Shown in pieces: positions 28,684-39,482 of a stretch of DNA of 64,000 nt. The translations under genes were made by a program, and so were the position numbers. The notes beneath the pieces were generated by a model. That model was not told the DNA's origin. It did no database searches and was given only the letters and a program-made list of their open reading frames with translations. Every line of letters begins with the position of its first letter. Positions within the stretch are counted from its first letter, which is position 1. Source of the DNA: Ramlibacter albus (GTDB taxonomy: Bacteria; Pseudomonadota; Gammaproteobacteria; Burkholderiales; Burkholderiaceae_C); the NCBI RefSeq assembly GCF_014297445.1, contig NZ_JACORU010000009.1:124001-188000 (forward strand), written 5' to 3'.

Positions 28684-29199
28684 TTACCTGTATTTCGCGT
28701 CGGCCGCCTTGCGCTCGGCGATCTCCGCCTCGTAGCGGTCGCCCACGGCCAGCAGCATGTCCTTGGTGAAGTACAGGTCGCCGCGCTTCTCGCCGTGGTA
28801 CTCGAGGATGTGCGTCTCGACGATGGAGTCCACCGGGCAGCTTTCCTCGCAGAAGCCGCAGAAGATGCACTTGGTCAGGTCGATGTCGTAGCGCGTGGTG
28901 CGGCGCGTGCCGTCGTCGCGCTGCTCGCTCTCGATGGTGATGGCCAGCGCGGGGCACACGGCCTCGCACAGCTTGCAGGCGATGCAGCGCTCTTCGCCGT
29001 TCTCGTAGCGGCGCAGGGCGTGCAGGCCGCGGAAGCGCGGGGACAGCGGCGTCTTCTCTTCCGGGAACTGCACGGTGATCTTGCGGGCGAAGAAGTACTT
29101 GCCCGTGACGCGCAGGCCCTTGAACAGCTCCACGAGCATGAAGGACGACAGGAAGTCCTTCAGGCTGAAGCCGGGTTGGTGTGCGAGTGTCTGTGCCAT
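28684..29199 (-). CDS. nuoI: NADH-quinone oxidoreductase subunit I
   Basis: 171 aa. Two ferredoxin-type motifs, [12 protein letters not shown] and [12 protein letters not shown], bind clusters N6a and N6b that pass electrons to NuoB. An N-terminal amphipathic region anchors it to the membrane. It lies 7 bp downstream of nuoH. Confidence 0.97.
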   Translation of the reverse strand: MAQTLAHQPGFSLKDFLSSFMLVELFKGLRVTGKYFFARKITVQFPEEKTPLSPRFRGLHALRRYENGEERCIACKLCEAVCPALAITIESEQRDDGTRRTTRYDIDLTKCIFCGFCEESCPVDSIVETHILEYHGEKRGDLYFTKDMLLAVGDRYEAEIAERKAADAKYR

Positions 29200-29206
29200 T
29201 GCTGGC

Positions 29207-30289
29207 TCACTTCCAGATGTTGTAGGGGGTCTGCATCCACAGGCCCACCACGACCAGCCACACCAGCGTGACCGGGATGAAGATCTTCCAGCCCAGGCGC
29301 ATGATCTGGTCGTAGCGGTAGCGCGGGAAGGTCGAGCGGATCCACAGGAACATCGTGACCATCACGAAGGTCTTCAGGCCCAGCCAGATCCAGCCGGGGA
29401 TCCACGAGATGAGCGGCGCTTCCACCGGGGGCAGCCAGCCGCCGAGGAACATCACCACCGCGAGGATGGAGACGAGCCACATGTTGGCGTACTCCGCCAG
29501 GAAGAACATGGCGAAGCTCATGCCCGAGTACTCGATCATGTGGCCGGCGACGATCTCCGATTCGCCTTCCACCACGTCGAAGGGGTGGCGGTTGGTCTCA
29601 GCCAGGCCCGAGACGAAGTACACGACGAAGATCGGCAGCAGCGGCAGCCAGTTCCACGACAGGATGTTCAGGCCCTTCGATGCGAAGTAGCCCTTGTCCT
29701 GCTGCAGCACGATGTCGGTCATGTTCAGGCTGCCGGTGACCATGAGCACCACCACGAGCGCAAAGCCCATGGCGATTTCGTAGCTCACCATCTGCGCCGA
29801 CGCGCGCAGCGCGCCGAGGAAGGCGTACTTGGAGTTGGACGCCCAGCCCGCGATGATCACGCCGTACACCTCCAGCGAGGTGATGGCCATCAGGAACAGC
29901 AGGCCCGCGTTGATGTTGGCGAGCGCGACGTCGGGGCCGAAGGGGATGACCACCCATGCGGCCAGCGCCGGCATGATCGTCATGATCGGGCCCAGGTAGA
30001 ACAGGCCCTTGTTCGCCACCGTCGGGAGGATGATCTCCTTCGTCAGCAGCTTCAGCGCGTCGGCGATCGGCTGCAGCAGGCCGAACGGGCCGATGCGGTT
30101 GGGTCCCGGGCGCACCTGCGTGAAGCCGATGGCCTTGCGCTCCCACAGCGTGAGGTAAGCGACGGCTCCCATCAGGGGCAGCACGACGAGGATGATCTTG
30201 ATCAGGGTCCAGATCACCGGCCAGCCGGCGCCGGTCCACCAGGGCGCGGCGATCAGGTTGTTGCCGTAGCCGTAGATCGTGTCGATCAT
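29207..30289 (-). CDS. nuoH: NADH-quinone oxidoreductase subunit H
   Basis: 360 aa with eight or nine helices; forms the quinone-binding chamber with NuoB and NuoD. Conserved [20 protein letters not shown] and the Glu-rich loop [20 protein letters not shown] are present. The ATG overlaps the nuoG stop as ATGA, which fixes the start. Confidence 0.97.
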   Translation of the reverse strand: MIDTIYGYGNNLIAAPWWTGAGWPVIWTLIKIILVVLPLMGAVAYLTLWERKAIGFTQVRPGPNRIGPFGLLQPIADALKLLTKEIILPTVANKGLFYLGPIMTIMPALAAWVVIPFGPDVALANINAGLLFLMAITSLEVYGVIIAGWASNSKYAFLGALRASAQMVSYEIAMGFALVVVLMVTGSLNMTDIVLQQDKGYFASKGLNILSWNWLPLLPIFVVYFVSGLAETNRHPFDVVEGESEIVAGHMIEYSGMSFAMFFLAEYANMWLVSILAVVMFLGGWLPPVEAPLISWIPGWIWLGLKTFVMVTMFLWIRSTFPRYRYDQIMRLGWKIFIPVTLVWLVVVGLWMQTPYNIWK

Positions 30290-32426
30290 GCGAGGGCCTC
30301 CTCGGCTTGCTGCACCGGCGCGCCGGCCTTGCCGTCGGCGGTGAGCTGCAGGCTGGGCGCACGGCGCACGATGGGGTCGAGCTGGTAGATCGCGGCGCTG
30401 GCGGGCTTGCCGGCTTGCGCGTTCAGGTCGATCGAAGCCGTCGTGCGGTTGGAGAGCTTGTCGCCCTGCGCCATCGGCTGCTGCGCATCGGCGGCACCAC
30501 GTGCGGCGAGGAGCACTTCCTGCGCCGACTCGAACTCGAAGCCCGGCAGGCCGAGCATGTTGCCCAGCACGCGCAGCACCTTCCACGCGGGGCGCGTCTC
30601 GGCCAGCGGCTTCACGACCGCATGGAACGTCTGCACGCGGCCTTCGGCATTGACGAACGTGCCGGGCGTTTCCGTCCAGGGGGCGATCGGCAGGATGACG
30701 TCGCTGAATTCGAGGTTGCTCTTGAACGGGCTGAGCGTGACGACCATGTCGGTGTTCTCGAGGCCTGCCACCGCATTGCGGCCGGCGGCACTGTCGAACT
30801 CGGGCTCGACGTTCAGCAGGATCGCGGCCTTCAGGCCACCGGCGAGCATCTGCGCGGCGTTCTTGCCGCCGTTGCCGGGGACGGCGCCCACGAGTTGCGC
30901 GCCAACCGTGTTGGCGGCTTCCGTGAGGTAGCCGACGGTCGCGCCGGTCTGCTCGCCGATCCACTGCGCGAGCACGAGCAGCGACGATGCATTCGCGTGG
31001 TGCGCGGCGGCGTTGCCCAGCAGGATGGCCTTGCGCTCGCCGGACAGCAGCGCGGCGGCGACGGCCTTGGCGGCGTCGGTCGCATTGCCTTGCGCGGGCG
31101 GGTCCGAGCCTTTCTCGGCGCCGACCGCGGCGGCGACATCGGCCAGCGCCTGCACCCACTGGCCGGCGGCCACGATGTGCTTGCCGGCGATGGGCATGGC
31201 CCAGTCGTTGTCGGTGTCGTTGATGACGGACACGAGCGCGCCCTTGCGCGTCGCCGCGCGCACGCGCAGCGCGAAGAGCGGATGGTCCTTGCGCAGGTTG
31301 GAGCCGACGACCAGCGCGCCCTGCAGGTTCGAGAGCGACGCGATGCTCGTGCCCAGCCAGCGCACGCCCTCGCCTTCCGGGAACTGCGCGTGACGGAGGC
31401 GGTAGTCGACGTTCTGGCTGCCCATCGCGTTGACGAGCTGCTTCGCGAGGAAGATCTCTTCCACCGTGCTGTGCGGGCTCACCAGCGCGCCGATGGCGGA
31501 AGCACCGTGGTCCTGCTTGATGTGCTTGAGGCCGTGCACGATGTATTCGAGCGCGGTCTGCCAGTCCACCTGCTTCCACTCGCCGCCCTGCTTGATCATC
31601 GGCGCGGTGAGGCGCTCGTCGCCGTTCAGCGCTTCATAGGAGAAGCGGTCGCGGTCGGCGATCCAGCACTCGTTGACCTCCTCGTTCTCGAGGGGCAGCA
31701 CGCGCATGACCTTGTTGTTCTTCACCTGCACGATCAGGTTGGCGCCGCTGGAGTCGTGCGGGGCCACCGACTTGCGGCGCGACAGCTCCCACGGGCGCGC
31801 GCTGTAGCGGAACGGCTTGCTCGTGAGCGCGCCCACCGGGCACAGGTCGATCATGTTGCCGGAGACTTCGGAATCGACAGTGTCGCCCAGCACCGTCGTG
31901 ATCTCGCTGTGCTCGCCGCGGTGGATCATGCCCAGCTCCATCACGCCGGCCACTTCCTGGCCGAAGCGCACGCAGCGGGTGCAGTGGATGCAGCGGCTCA
32001 TCTCCTCCATGGAGATCAGCGGGCCCACGTCCTTGTGCAGCACGACGCGCTTTTCTTCCTCGTAGCGCGAGGCGCCGGGGCCGTAGCCCACGGCCAGGTC
32101 CTGCAGCTGGCACTCGCCGCCCTGGTCGCAGATCGGGCAGTCGAGCGGGTGGTTGATCAGCAGGAACTCCATCACCGACTGCTGGGCCTTCACGGCCTTG
32201 TCGCTCTTGGTGCGCACGATCATCCCGTTGGTGACGGGCGTGGCGCAGGCGGGCATCGGCTTGGGCGCCTTCTCCACGTCCACCAGGCACATGCGGCAGT
32301 TGGCGGCGATGGAGAGCTTCTTGTGGTAGCAGAAGTGCGGGATGTAGGTGCCGGCCTTCTCGGCGGCATGCATGATCATGCTGCCTTCGGTCACCGAGAC
32401 ATTCTGGCCGTCGAGGTTGATCTCGA

Positions 32427-32430
<4 letters not shown>
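30286..32430 (-). CDS. nuoG: NADH-quinone oxidoreductase subunit G
   Basis: 714 aa. The N-terminal 2Fe-2S ferredoxin domain (C near residue 34, then CRMC, then C near 62), the [19 protein letters not shown]5 site and the 4Fe-4S motif CIHCTRC...CPVGALT are intact. The remainder is a molybdopterin oxidoreductase-like domain without catalytic function in complex I. ATGA overlaps at both ends tie it to nuoF and nuoH. Confidence 0.97.
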
Positions 32431-33751
<1,321 letters not shown>

Positions 33752-33755
<4 letters not shown>

Positions 33756-34246
33756 TGGCTCGCCCCTTCCGCTGACTTCAGGCCGTCGATGAGTTGATCG
33801 AGCTTGTCCTGCGACATGAAGCTGCACATCGTGCGGTCGTTCACCAGCATCACCGGCGAGTCGGCGCACGCGCCGAGGCATTCGCTTTGCTGCAGCGTGA
33901 ACAGGCCGTCGGCCGTGGTCTCGCCCATCGCGATGCCCAGCTTCTTTTCCAGGTACTGCAGCGCGTTCACGCCGTCACGCAGCTTGCACGGCAGGTTGGT
34001 GCAGACGTTCAGCTTGTACTTGCCCACCGGCTTCTGGTTGTACATGTTGTAGAACGTGGTGACCTCGTGCACGGCGATCGGCGCCATGCCCAGGTACTCG
34101 GCCACCTGCTCTTCGCTCTCGGGGCTCACCCAGCCGAACTCGTGCTGCACGATGGCGAGGCACGCCATCACGGCGCTCTGGCGCTGCTCCCACGGGTACT
34201 TCGCGACTTCCTTTGCGAAGCGCGTCTTCATGTCTTCAGTGATCAT
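33752..34246 (-). CDS. nuoE: NADH-quinone oxidoreductase subunit E
   Basis: 164 aa, thioredoxin-fold 2Fe-2S subunit (cluster N1a). The ligands are seen in CTNLPC and, about 36 residues on, CLGAC. ATGA overlaps with nuoD and nuoF fix both ends. Confidence 0.97.
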
Positions 34247-35496
34247 CGATCGATCTCTCCGAACACGATGTCCATCGTGCCGATGATGGCCACGGCGTCG
34301 GCGATCATGTGGCCGCGGCCCATTTCGTCCAGCGCCGAGAGGTGCGCGAAGCCCGGCGCGCGGATCTTCAGGCGGTACGGCTTGTTGGCGCCGTCGCTCA
34401 CGATGTAGATGCCGAACTCGCCCTTGGGGTGCTCCACGCCCGCATACGCCTCGCCCTCGGGCACGCGCATGCCTTCGGAGAAGAGCTTGAAGTGGTGGAT
34501 CAGCTCCTCCATGTTGCTCTTCATGCTCTCGCGCGACGGCGGCGCCACTTTGTGGTTGTCGGTGATCACCGGGCCGGGGTTGGCGCGCAGCCAGTCCACG
34601 CACTGCTTGATGATGCGATTGGATTGGCGCAGTTCTTCCACGCGCACGAGGTAGCGGTCGTACGAATCGCCCGTCTTGCCGACGGGGATGTCGAAGTCCA
34701 TCTGGTCGTACACCTCGTAGGGCTGCGTCTTGCGCAGGTCCCACGCGATGCCGCTGCCGCGCAGCATCGGGCCGGTGAAGCCCATGTTCAGCGCGCGCTC
34801 GGGCGTGACCACGCCGATGCCCACGGTGCGCTGCTTCCAGATGCGGTTGTCGGTGAGCAGCGTCTCGTACTCGTCGACGTAGCCGGGGAAGCGCTTCGTG
34901 AAGTCCTCGATGAAGTCCAGCAGCGTGCCCTGGCGGTTCTCGTTCAGGCGGTCGATGGCGCGCTGGTTCTTGATCTTGCTGACCTTGTACTGCGGCATCA
35001 CGTCCGGCAGGTCGCGGTACACGCCACCCGGGCGGAAGTACGCAGCGTGCATGCGCGCGCCGGACACCGCCTCGTACATGTCGAAGAGATCCTCCCGCTC
35101 GCGGAAGCAGTAGATCAGCATGTTCATCGCGCCGCAGTCGAGGCCGTGCGCGCCGAGCCACAGCAGGTGGTTCAGCAGGCGCGTGATCTCGCTGAACATC
35201 ACGCGGATGTACTGCGCGCGGATCGGCACCTCGATGCCCACCAGCTTCTCGATGGCCAGGCAGTACGCATGCTCGTTGGACATCATCGACACGTAGTCGA
35301 GGCGGTCCATGTAGGGCAGCGACTGGATGTAAGTGCGCGTCTCCGCGAGCTTCTCGGTGGCGCGGTGCAGCAGGCCGATGTGCGGGTCGGCGCGCTGGAT
35401 CACTTCGCCGTCCAGCTCCAGCACCAGGCGCAGCACGCCGTGCGCCGCCGGGTGCTGCGGGCCGAAGTTGAGGGTGTAGTTCTTGATTTCGGCCAT
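34243..35496 (-). CDS. nuoD: NADH-quinone oxidoreductase subunit D
   Basis: 417 aa, 49-kDa-type subunit lining the quinone site. The N-terminal [20 protein letters not shown] and [16 protein letters not shown] segments, with the quinone-binding His, are conserved. Separate nuoC and nuoD genes, not the NuoCD fusion of enterobacteria, fit a betaproteobacterium. Confidence 0.97.
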   Translation of the reverse strand: MAEIKNYTLNFGPQHPAAHGVLRLVLELDGEVIQRADPHIGLLHRATEKLAETRTYIQSLPYMDRLDYVSMMSNEHAYCLAIEKLVGIEVPIRAQYIRVMFSEITRLLNHLLWLGAHGLDCGAMNMLIYCFREREDLFDMYEAVSGARMHAAYFRPGGVYRDLPDVMPQYKVSKIKNQRAIDRLNENRQGTLLDFIEDFTKRFPGYVDEYETLLTDNRIWKQRTVGIGVVTPERALNMGFTGPMLRGSGIAWDLRKTQPYEVYDQMDFDIPVGKTGDSYDRYLVRVEELRQSNRIIKQCVDWLRANPGPVITDNHKVAPPSRESMKSNMEELIHHFKLFSEGMRVPEGEAYAGVEHPKGEFGIYIVSDGANKPYRLKIRAPGFAHLSALDEMGRGHMIADAVAIIGTMDIVFGEIDR

Positions 35497-35499
35497 CGT

Positions 35500-36120
35500 T
35501 TACTCCGCGAACCCGCCGTACTTTTCTTCGCGAATGATGCGCGGCGTGATCTCGCGCGGCTCGATCGTCACCGGCTGGTAGATGACGCGCTGGCGCTCGG
35601 GGTCGTAGCGCATCTCCACGTGGCCGGAGACGGGGAAGTCCTTGCGGAACGGGTGGCCGATGAAGCCGTAGTCGGTCAGGATGCGGCGCAGGTCCGCATG
35701 GCCCTCGAACACGATGCCGAACAGGTCGAAGGCTTCGCGCTCGAACCAGTTGGCGGAGTTCCAGAGCGGCGTCACCGAGTCCACCACCGGCAGGTCGTCG
35801 TCGGGGCAGAACACGCGCACGCGGATGCGCTGGTTCAGGCTGACGGAAAGCAGGTGCGTGACCACGGCGTAACGCGGGCCGTCCCACTCGCCGGCGCGGT
35901 ATTCGGAATAGTCCACGCCGCACAGGTCGATGAGCTGCTCGAACTTGCAGCCCTCGGTGTCCTTGAGCGTGCGGCAGGCTTCGAGGTAGTTCTGCGCCGT
36001 GACGATGACCGTCACTTCACCCAGCTTCACGTCGATGCGCTTGGCCCGGTCGCCAAGCGCGGCTGCAACGGTGTCCTTGAGCGTGTCGGGGTGGACGGCG
36101 GACGAGGGAGGGAAGTGCAT
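35500..36120 (-). CDS. nuoC: NADH-quinone oxidoreductase subunit C
   Basis: 206 aa, 30-kDa-type subunit. [21 protein letters not shown] and the C-terminal [19 protein letters not shown] are diagnostic. The start ATG 36120 was chosen from family length (about 200). It is followed by nuoD after 3 bp. Confidence 0.96.
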   Translation of the reverse strand: MHFPPSSAVHPDTLKDTVAAALGDRAKRIDVKLGEVTVIVTAQNYLEACRTLKDTEGCKFEQLIDLCGVDYSEYRAGEWDGPRYAVVTHLLSVSLNQRIRVRVFCPDDDLPVVDSVTPLWNSANWFEREAFDLFGIVFEGHADLRRILTDYGFIGHPFRKDFPVSGHVEMRYDPERQRVIYQPVTIEPREITPRIIREEKYGGFAE

Positions 36121-36133
36121 CTGTCTCGTCCCC

Positions 36134-36613
36134 TCAGGCGCGCGCGATGGTCTGCGTGCGGCGGATCTTCTGCTGCAGCTGGATGATGCCGTACAGCAGC
36201 GCCTCGGCCGTCGGCGGGCAGCCGGGCACGTACACGTCCACCGGCACGATGCGGTCGCAGCCGCGCACCACGGAATAGCTGTAGTGGTAGTAGCCGCCGC
36301 CGTTGGCGCAGGTGCCCATCGAGAGCACCCAGCGCGGCTCCGCCATCTGGTCATACACCTTGCGCAGCGCCGGCGCCATCTTGTTGCACAGCGTGCCGGC
36401 AACGATCATCAAATCGCTCTGGCGCGGGCTGGGGCGGAACAGCATGCCGAAGCGGTCGATGTCGTAGCGGGCCGCGCCCGCATGCATCATTTCCACCGCG
36501 CAGCACGCGAGGCCGAAGGTCATGGGCCACAGCGAGCCCGTCTTGGCCCAGTTGATGACCGTGTCCACGGTGGTGGTCACGACACCTTTGTCGAGGATGC
36601 CTTGGTTGTTCAT
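36134..36613 (-). CDS. nuoB: NADH-quinone oxidoreductase subunit B
   Basis: 159 aa. It binds the terminal 4Fe-4S cluster N2: the tandem Cys pair in LACCAVEMM, then Cys in AGTLCNK and [16 protein letters not shown]. Length is standard. Confidence 0.97.
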   Translation of the reverse strand: MNNQGILDKGVVTTTVDTVINWAKTGSLWPMTFGLACCAVEMMHAGAARYDIDRFGMLFRPSPRQSDLMIVAGTLCNKMAPALRKVYDQMAEPRWVLSMGTCANGGGYYHYSYSVVRGCDRIVPVDVYVPGCPPTAEALLYGIIQLQQKIRRTQTIARA

Positions 36614-36638
36614 GGATTGCTTTCCGGTGCGCCGGGGA

Positions 36639-37010
36639 TCACTCCCAGTCCAGCGCGCCCTTCTTCCACTCGTAGACGAAGCCCACGACCAGGATGGCCA
36701 GGAAGATCATCATGGCCCAGAAGCCAACGGGGCCGATCTCCTTGAGCGCCACGGCCCACGGGAAGAGGAACGCGATCTCCAGGTCGAACAGGATGAAGAG
36801 GATGGCGACGAGGTAGTAGCGCACGTCGAACTTCATGCGCGCGTCTTCGAAAGCCTCGAAGCCGCATTCGTAAGGGGAGTTCTTGGCCGCGTCGGGCTTC
36901 TGGAAACCGAGGAACTTGGCCGCGGTCCACCCGATGACCTGGGGCGCGACGCCGACGCCGATGCCCACGAGGATGAACAGGAGGACAGGTAGGTACTGGT
37001 CTAAGTTCAT
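36639..37010 (-). CDS. nuoA: NADH-quinone oxidoreductase subunit A
   Basis: 123 aa with three membrane helices. The loop [20 protein letters not shown] includes the conserved Cys near the quinone site. First gene of the nuo operon, 57 bp after the tRNA-Leu gene. No obvious separate promoter was identified, so read-through from the tpiA-secG-tRNA side is possible. Confidence 0.97.
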   Translation of the reverse strand: MNLDQYLPVLLFILVGIGVGVAPQVIGWTAAKFLGFQKPDAAKNSPYECGFEAFEDARMKFDVRYYLVAILFILFDLEIAFLFPWAVALKEIGPVGFWAMMIFLAILVVGFVYEWKKGALDWE

Positions 37011-37032
37011 CTTGTGGCAGGGTCCGCATGCC

Positions 37033-37058
37033 GCCTGTAGCGGCGCTGCGCTACAGGC
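37033..37058 (-). promoter_or_regulatory. Strong hairpin between tRNA-Leu and nuoA
   Basis: A perfect 10-bp stem GCCTGTAGCG/CGCTACAGGC with a 6-nt loop. In the direction of transcription it comes just after the tRNA 3' end and has no T-run, so it is more likely a processing or stability structure in the nuo leader than a full terminator. Confidence 0.5.
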
Positions 37059-37066
37059 TCTTGTTA

Positions 37067-37151
37067 TGGTGCCGACGGCGAGACTCGAACTCGCACAGCT
37101 TTCGCCACTACCCCCTCAAGATAGCGTGTCTACCAATTTCACCACGTCGGC
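37067..37151 (-). tRNA. tRNA-Leu (GAG anticodon)
   Basis: An 85-nt tRNA on the minus strand. The acceptor stem GCCGACG pairs with CGTCGGC, the discriminator A and CCA end are encoded, and the T-loop GTTCGAGTC is present. The anticodon stem CTATC/GGTAG encloses TTGAGGG, giving anticodon GAG (reads CUC/CUU). A long variable arm, as expected for leucine, is present. Confidence 0.95.
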
Positions 37152-37248
37152 GTTTGCTCACGCCCGGACAGGCATGAGGAGTGCGTTGCAATGGTTTTGC
37201 CAATGCAGCGCGGCTATCCGGACAACCGCTAAGTGTACTCGCATTCGA

Positions 37249-37276
37249 GGGGCCTACTGCACCGCAGCAGGGCCCC
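37249..37276 (-). terminator. Hairpin downstream of secG
   Basis: GGGGCCTACTGC and GCAGCAGGGCCCC pair with one mismatch around a 3-nt loop, just after the secG stop. No T-run follows, so it may act as an mRNA 3' stabiliser or a weak terminator before the tRNA. Confidence 0.4.
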
Positions 37277-37283
37277 CGCGCAC

Positions 37284-37709
37284 TTACTTGGTCGGGATTT
37301 GACCTGCGCCAGATGCCGGCGTTGCAGGCACGGCCGGCACCGCCGCCGCACTGGCGGCCGGGGCCGCGGGCGTGGCAGGGATCTGCGCCGCGGCGCCCGA
37401 TGCCGCGGAGGCTGCGGGTGCCGGCACGCTGACGCTCGCGCGCTCGAGCACGCTGCCGGACTCGGTGGGGCGCAGGTTGCTGAAATAGGCCAGCGCCAGC
37501 GTGCACACGAAGAACACGCCCGCGAGCACGGCGGTCGTGCGCGAGAGGAAGTTCGCGCCGCCGGTGGCGCCGAAGAGGCTGCCGGAGGCGCCGCTGCCGA
37601 AGGCCGCGCCCATGTCCGCGCCCTTGCCGTGCTGGATGAGGATCAGGCCGATCATGCCCAGCGCCGACAGCATCTGTACGGCGAGCAGGACGGTCATCAA
37701 TACTTTCAT
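37284..37709 (-). CDS. secG: Preprotein translocase subunit SecG
   Basis: 141 aa. Two membrane helices (about 3-23 and 55-75) flank the conserved QHGKGADMGAAFGSGASGS loop, the hallmark of SecG in the SecYEG channel. The C-terminal ~60 residues form a low-complexity Ala/Pro/Val tail, longer than in E. coli. An AGGAG site precedes the ATG. Position between tpiA and tRNA-Leu is the usual one in this group. Confidence 0.95.
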   Translation of the reverse strand: MKVLMTVLLAVQMLSALGMIGLILIQHGKGADMGAAFGSGASGSLFGATGGANFLSRTTAVLAGVFFVCTLALAYFSNLRPTESGSVLERASVSVPAPAASAASGAAAQIPATPAAPAASAAAVPAVPATPASGAGQIPTK

Positions 37710-37726
37710 TCTTCGTAGCTCCTGAA

Positions 37727-38476
37727 TTACTGGGCCGCGGCGACGATGGTGAGGAAGTCCGCCGCCTTGAGCGACGCGCCGCCGATGAGGCCGCCGTCGA
37801 TGTCCGGCTGGGCCAGCAATGACGCGGCGTTGCCCGCGTTCATGCTGCCGCCGTAGAGGATGTTCACGCGCTCGGCGTGCGCGGTGGCCGCGGCCAGCTG
37901 CTTGCGCAGCAGCGCGTGCACTTCCTGCGCCTGCTCCGGCGTGGCCGTCTTGCCGGTGCCGATGGCCCACACGGGCTCGTACGCGACGACGATCTCGCTG
38001 ATGCAGTGGCCGTTGGTGTGGATCACGGCGGCCATCTGGCGCTTGACCACCTCTTCGGTCTTGCCGCTCTCGCGGTCGGCCAGTGTCTCGCCCACGCACA
38101 CGATCGGCGTGATGCCGTTGGCGAGCGCGGTCTTGGCCTTCTCGGCCACCAGCGCATCGGTCTCGCCGTGGTACTGGCGGCGCTCGGAGTGGCCGACGAT
38201 GGCGTAGCGCACGCCGAACTCGCGCAGCATGGGCGCGCTCACCTCGCCGGTGTAGGCGCCCTGGGTGTGCTGCGACACGTCCTGCGCGCCCAGCTCCAGC
38301 GCGGAGCCCGACTTGAGCATCTGCACCTGCGCGAAATAAGGCGCGGGCACGCACACCGCGACGGTGCACTTCGCGTCCTTGATGCCGGCCACGACGGCGC
38401 GCACGAGGGCGTCGTTCGCCTCGAGCGTACCGTTCATCTTCCAGTTGCCGGCGATGAGTTTCTTCTTCTCGGTCAT
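37727..38476 (-). CDS. tpiA: Triosephosphate isomerase
   Basis: 249 aa, interconverting dihydroxyacetone phosphate and glyceraldehyde-3-phosphate. NWKMNG (catalytic Lys), VGHSERR (His) and [14 protein letters not shown] (catalytic Glu) are all seen. Its ATG overlaps the upstream oxidoreductase stop as ATGA. It would process the product of the DhaKL kinase in this window. Confidence 0.97.
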   Translation of the reverse strand: MTEKKKLIAGNWKMNGTLEANDALVRAVVAGIKDAKCTVAVCVPAPYFAQVQMLKSGSALELGAQDVSQHTQGAYTGEVSAPMLREFGVRYAIVGHSERRQYHGETDALVAEKAKTALANGITPIVCVGETLADRESGKTEEVVKRQMAAVIHTNGHCISEIVVAYEPVWAIGTGKTATPEQAQEVHALLRKQLAAATAHAERVNILYGGSMNAGNAASLLAQPDIDGGLIGGASLKAADFLTIVAAAQ

Positions 38477-39462
38477 TGCCAGGTCAGCACGATCTTGCCG
38501 ACGTGCTGGTTGCTTTCCATCAGCGCATGCGCCTTCGCGGCCTCGGCCGCGGGGAACGTGCTGTGGATGATGGGCTTGATCTTGCCGTTTTCAATGAGGG
38601 GCCACACCTTCGCTTTCAAGGAATCCGCAATGGCGGCCTTGAAGGCGATGGGGCGCGGGCGCAGCGTCGAGCCGGTGATCGTGATGCGCCTGCGCAGCAC
38701 GAGCCCCGCGTTGAACTCGCTCTTCGTGCCGCCCTGCACGGCGATGATCACGATGCGGCCGTCTTCGGCCACGCACTCCACCTCGCGCGCGACGTAGCTG
38801 CCGGCCACCATGTCCAGGATGACGTCCACGCCCTTGCCGCCGGTGAACTCCTTCGCTTTCTCCGCGAAGTCCTGCGTCTTGTAGTTGATGGCGTGGTCGG
38901 CGCCCAGCTCGAGGCAGGCCTTGCACTTGTCGTCGCTGCCGGCGGTGGCTATCACCTTCGCACCCATGGCCTTGGCCATCTGGATCGCGGTGACGCCGAT
39001 GCCGCTGGTGCCGCCTTGCACCATGAAGCTCTCGCCGGCCTGCAGGCGGCCGCGGTCGAACACGTTGCTCCACACCGTGAAGAACGTCTCCGGCAGCGAA
39101 GCCGCCTCGATGTCGCTCAGGCCCTTGGGCACCGGCAGGCACTGGCCGACGGGCGCCACGCACAGCTGCGCGTAGCCGCCACCGGCCACGAGCGCGCAGA
39201 CGCGGTCACCCTTCTTGAAGCCTGCGGCGGCCATCGCCTGCTCGTCGCCGCCGATGATTTCACCGGCGACTTCGAGGCCCGGGATGTCCGAGGCACCCGG
39301 CGGCACGGGGTAGTGGCCCATGCGCTGGAGCACGTCGGGGCGGTTCACACCGCTGGCCGCAACGCGGATCAACACCTCGCCGGGACCGGGCACCGGGTCG
39401 GGGCGCTCGCCCTCGACCAGCACCTCCGGCGCGCCGTATTGCCTGATCTCGATCGCTTTCAT
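38473..39462 (-). CDS. NAD(P)H-quinone oxidoreductase (medium-chain, PIG3/QOR type)
   Basis: 329 aa zeta-crystallin-like protein without the catalytic zinc cysteines. The N-terminal [15 protein letters not shown] and the Rossmann motif [19 protein letters not shown] with ATAGSDDKC define the family. Substrate probably quinones or 2-alkenals. It lies between pnp and tpiA; the 4-nt overlap with tpiA suggests one transcript. Confidence 0.92.
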   Translation of the reverse strand: MKAIEIRQYGAPEVLVEGERPDPVPGPGEVLIRVAASGVNRPDVLQRMGHYPVPPGASDIPGLEVAGEIIGGDEQAMAAAGFKKGDRVCALVAGGGYAQLCVAPVGQCLPVPKGLSDIEAASLPETFFTVWSNVFDRGRLQAGESFMVQGGTSGIGVTAIQMAKAMGAKVIATAGSDDKCKACLELGADHAINYKTQDFAEKAKEFTGGKGVDVILDMVAGSYVAREVECVAEDGRIVIIAVQGGTKSEFNAGLVLRRRITITGSTLRPRPIAFKAAIADSLKAKVWPLIENGKIKPIIHSTFPAAEAAKAHALMESNQHVGKIVLTWQ

Positions 39463-39482
39463 GCGCGTCGTGCCCGGCGGGC

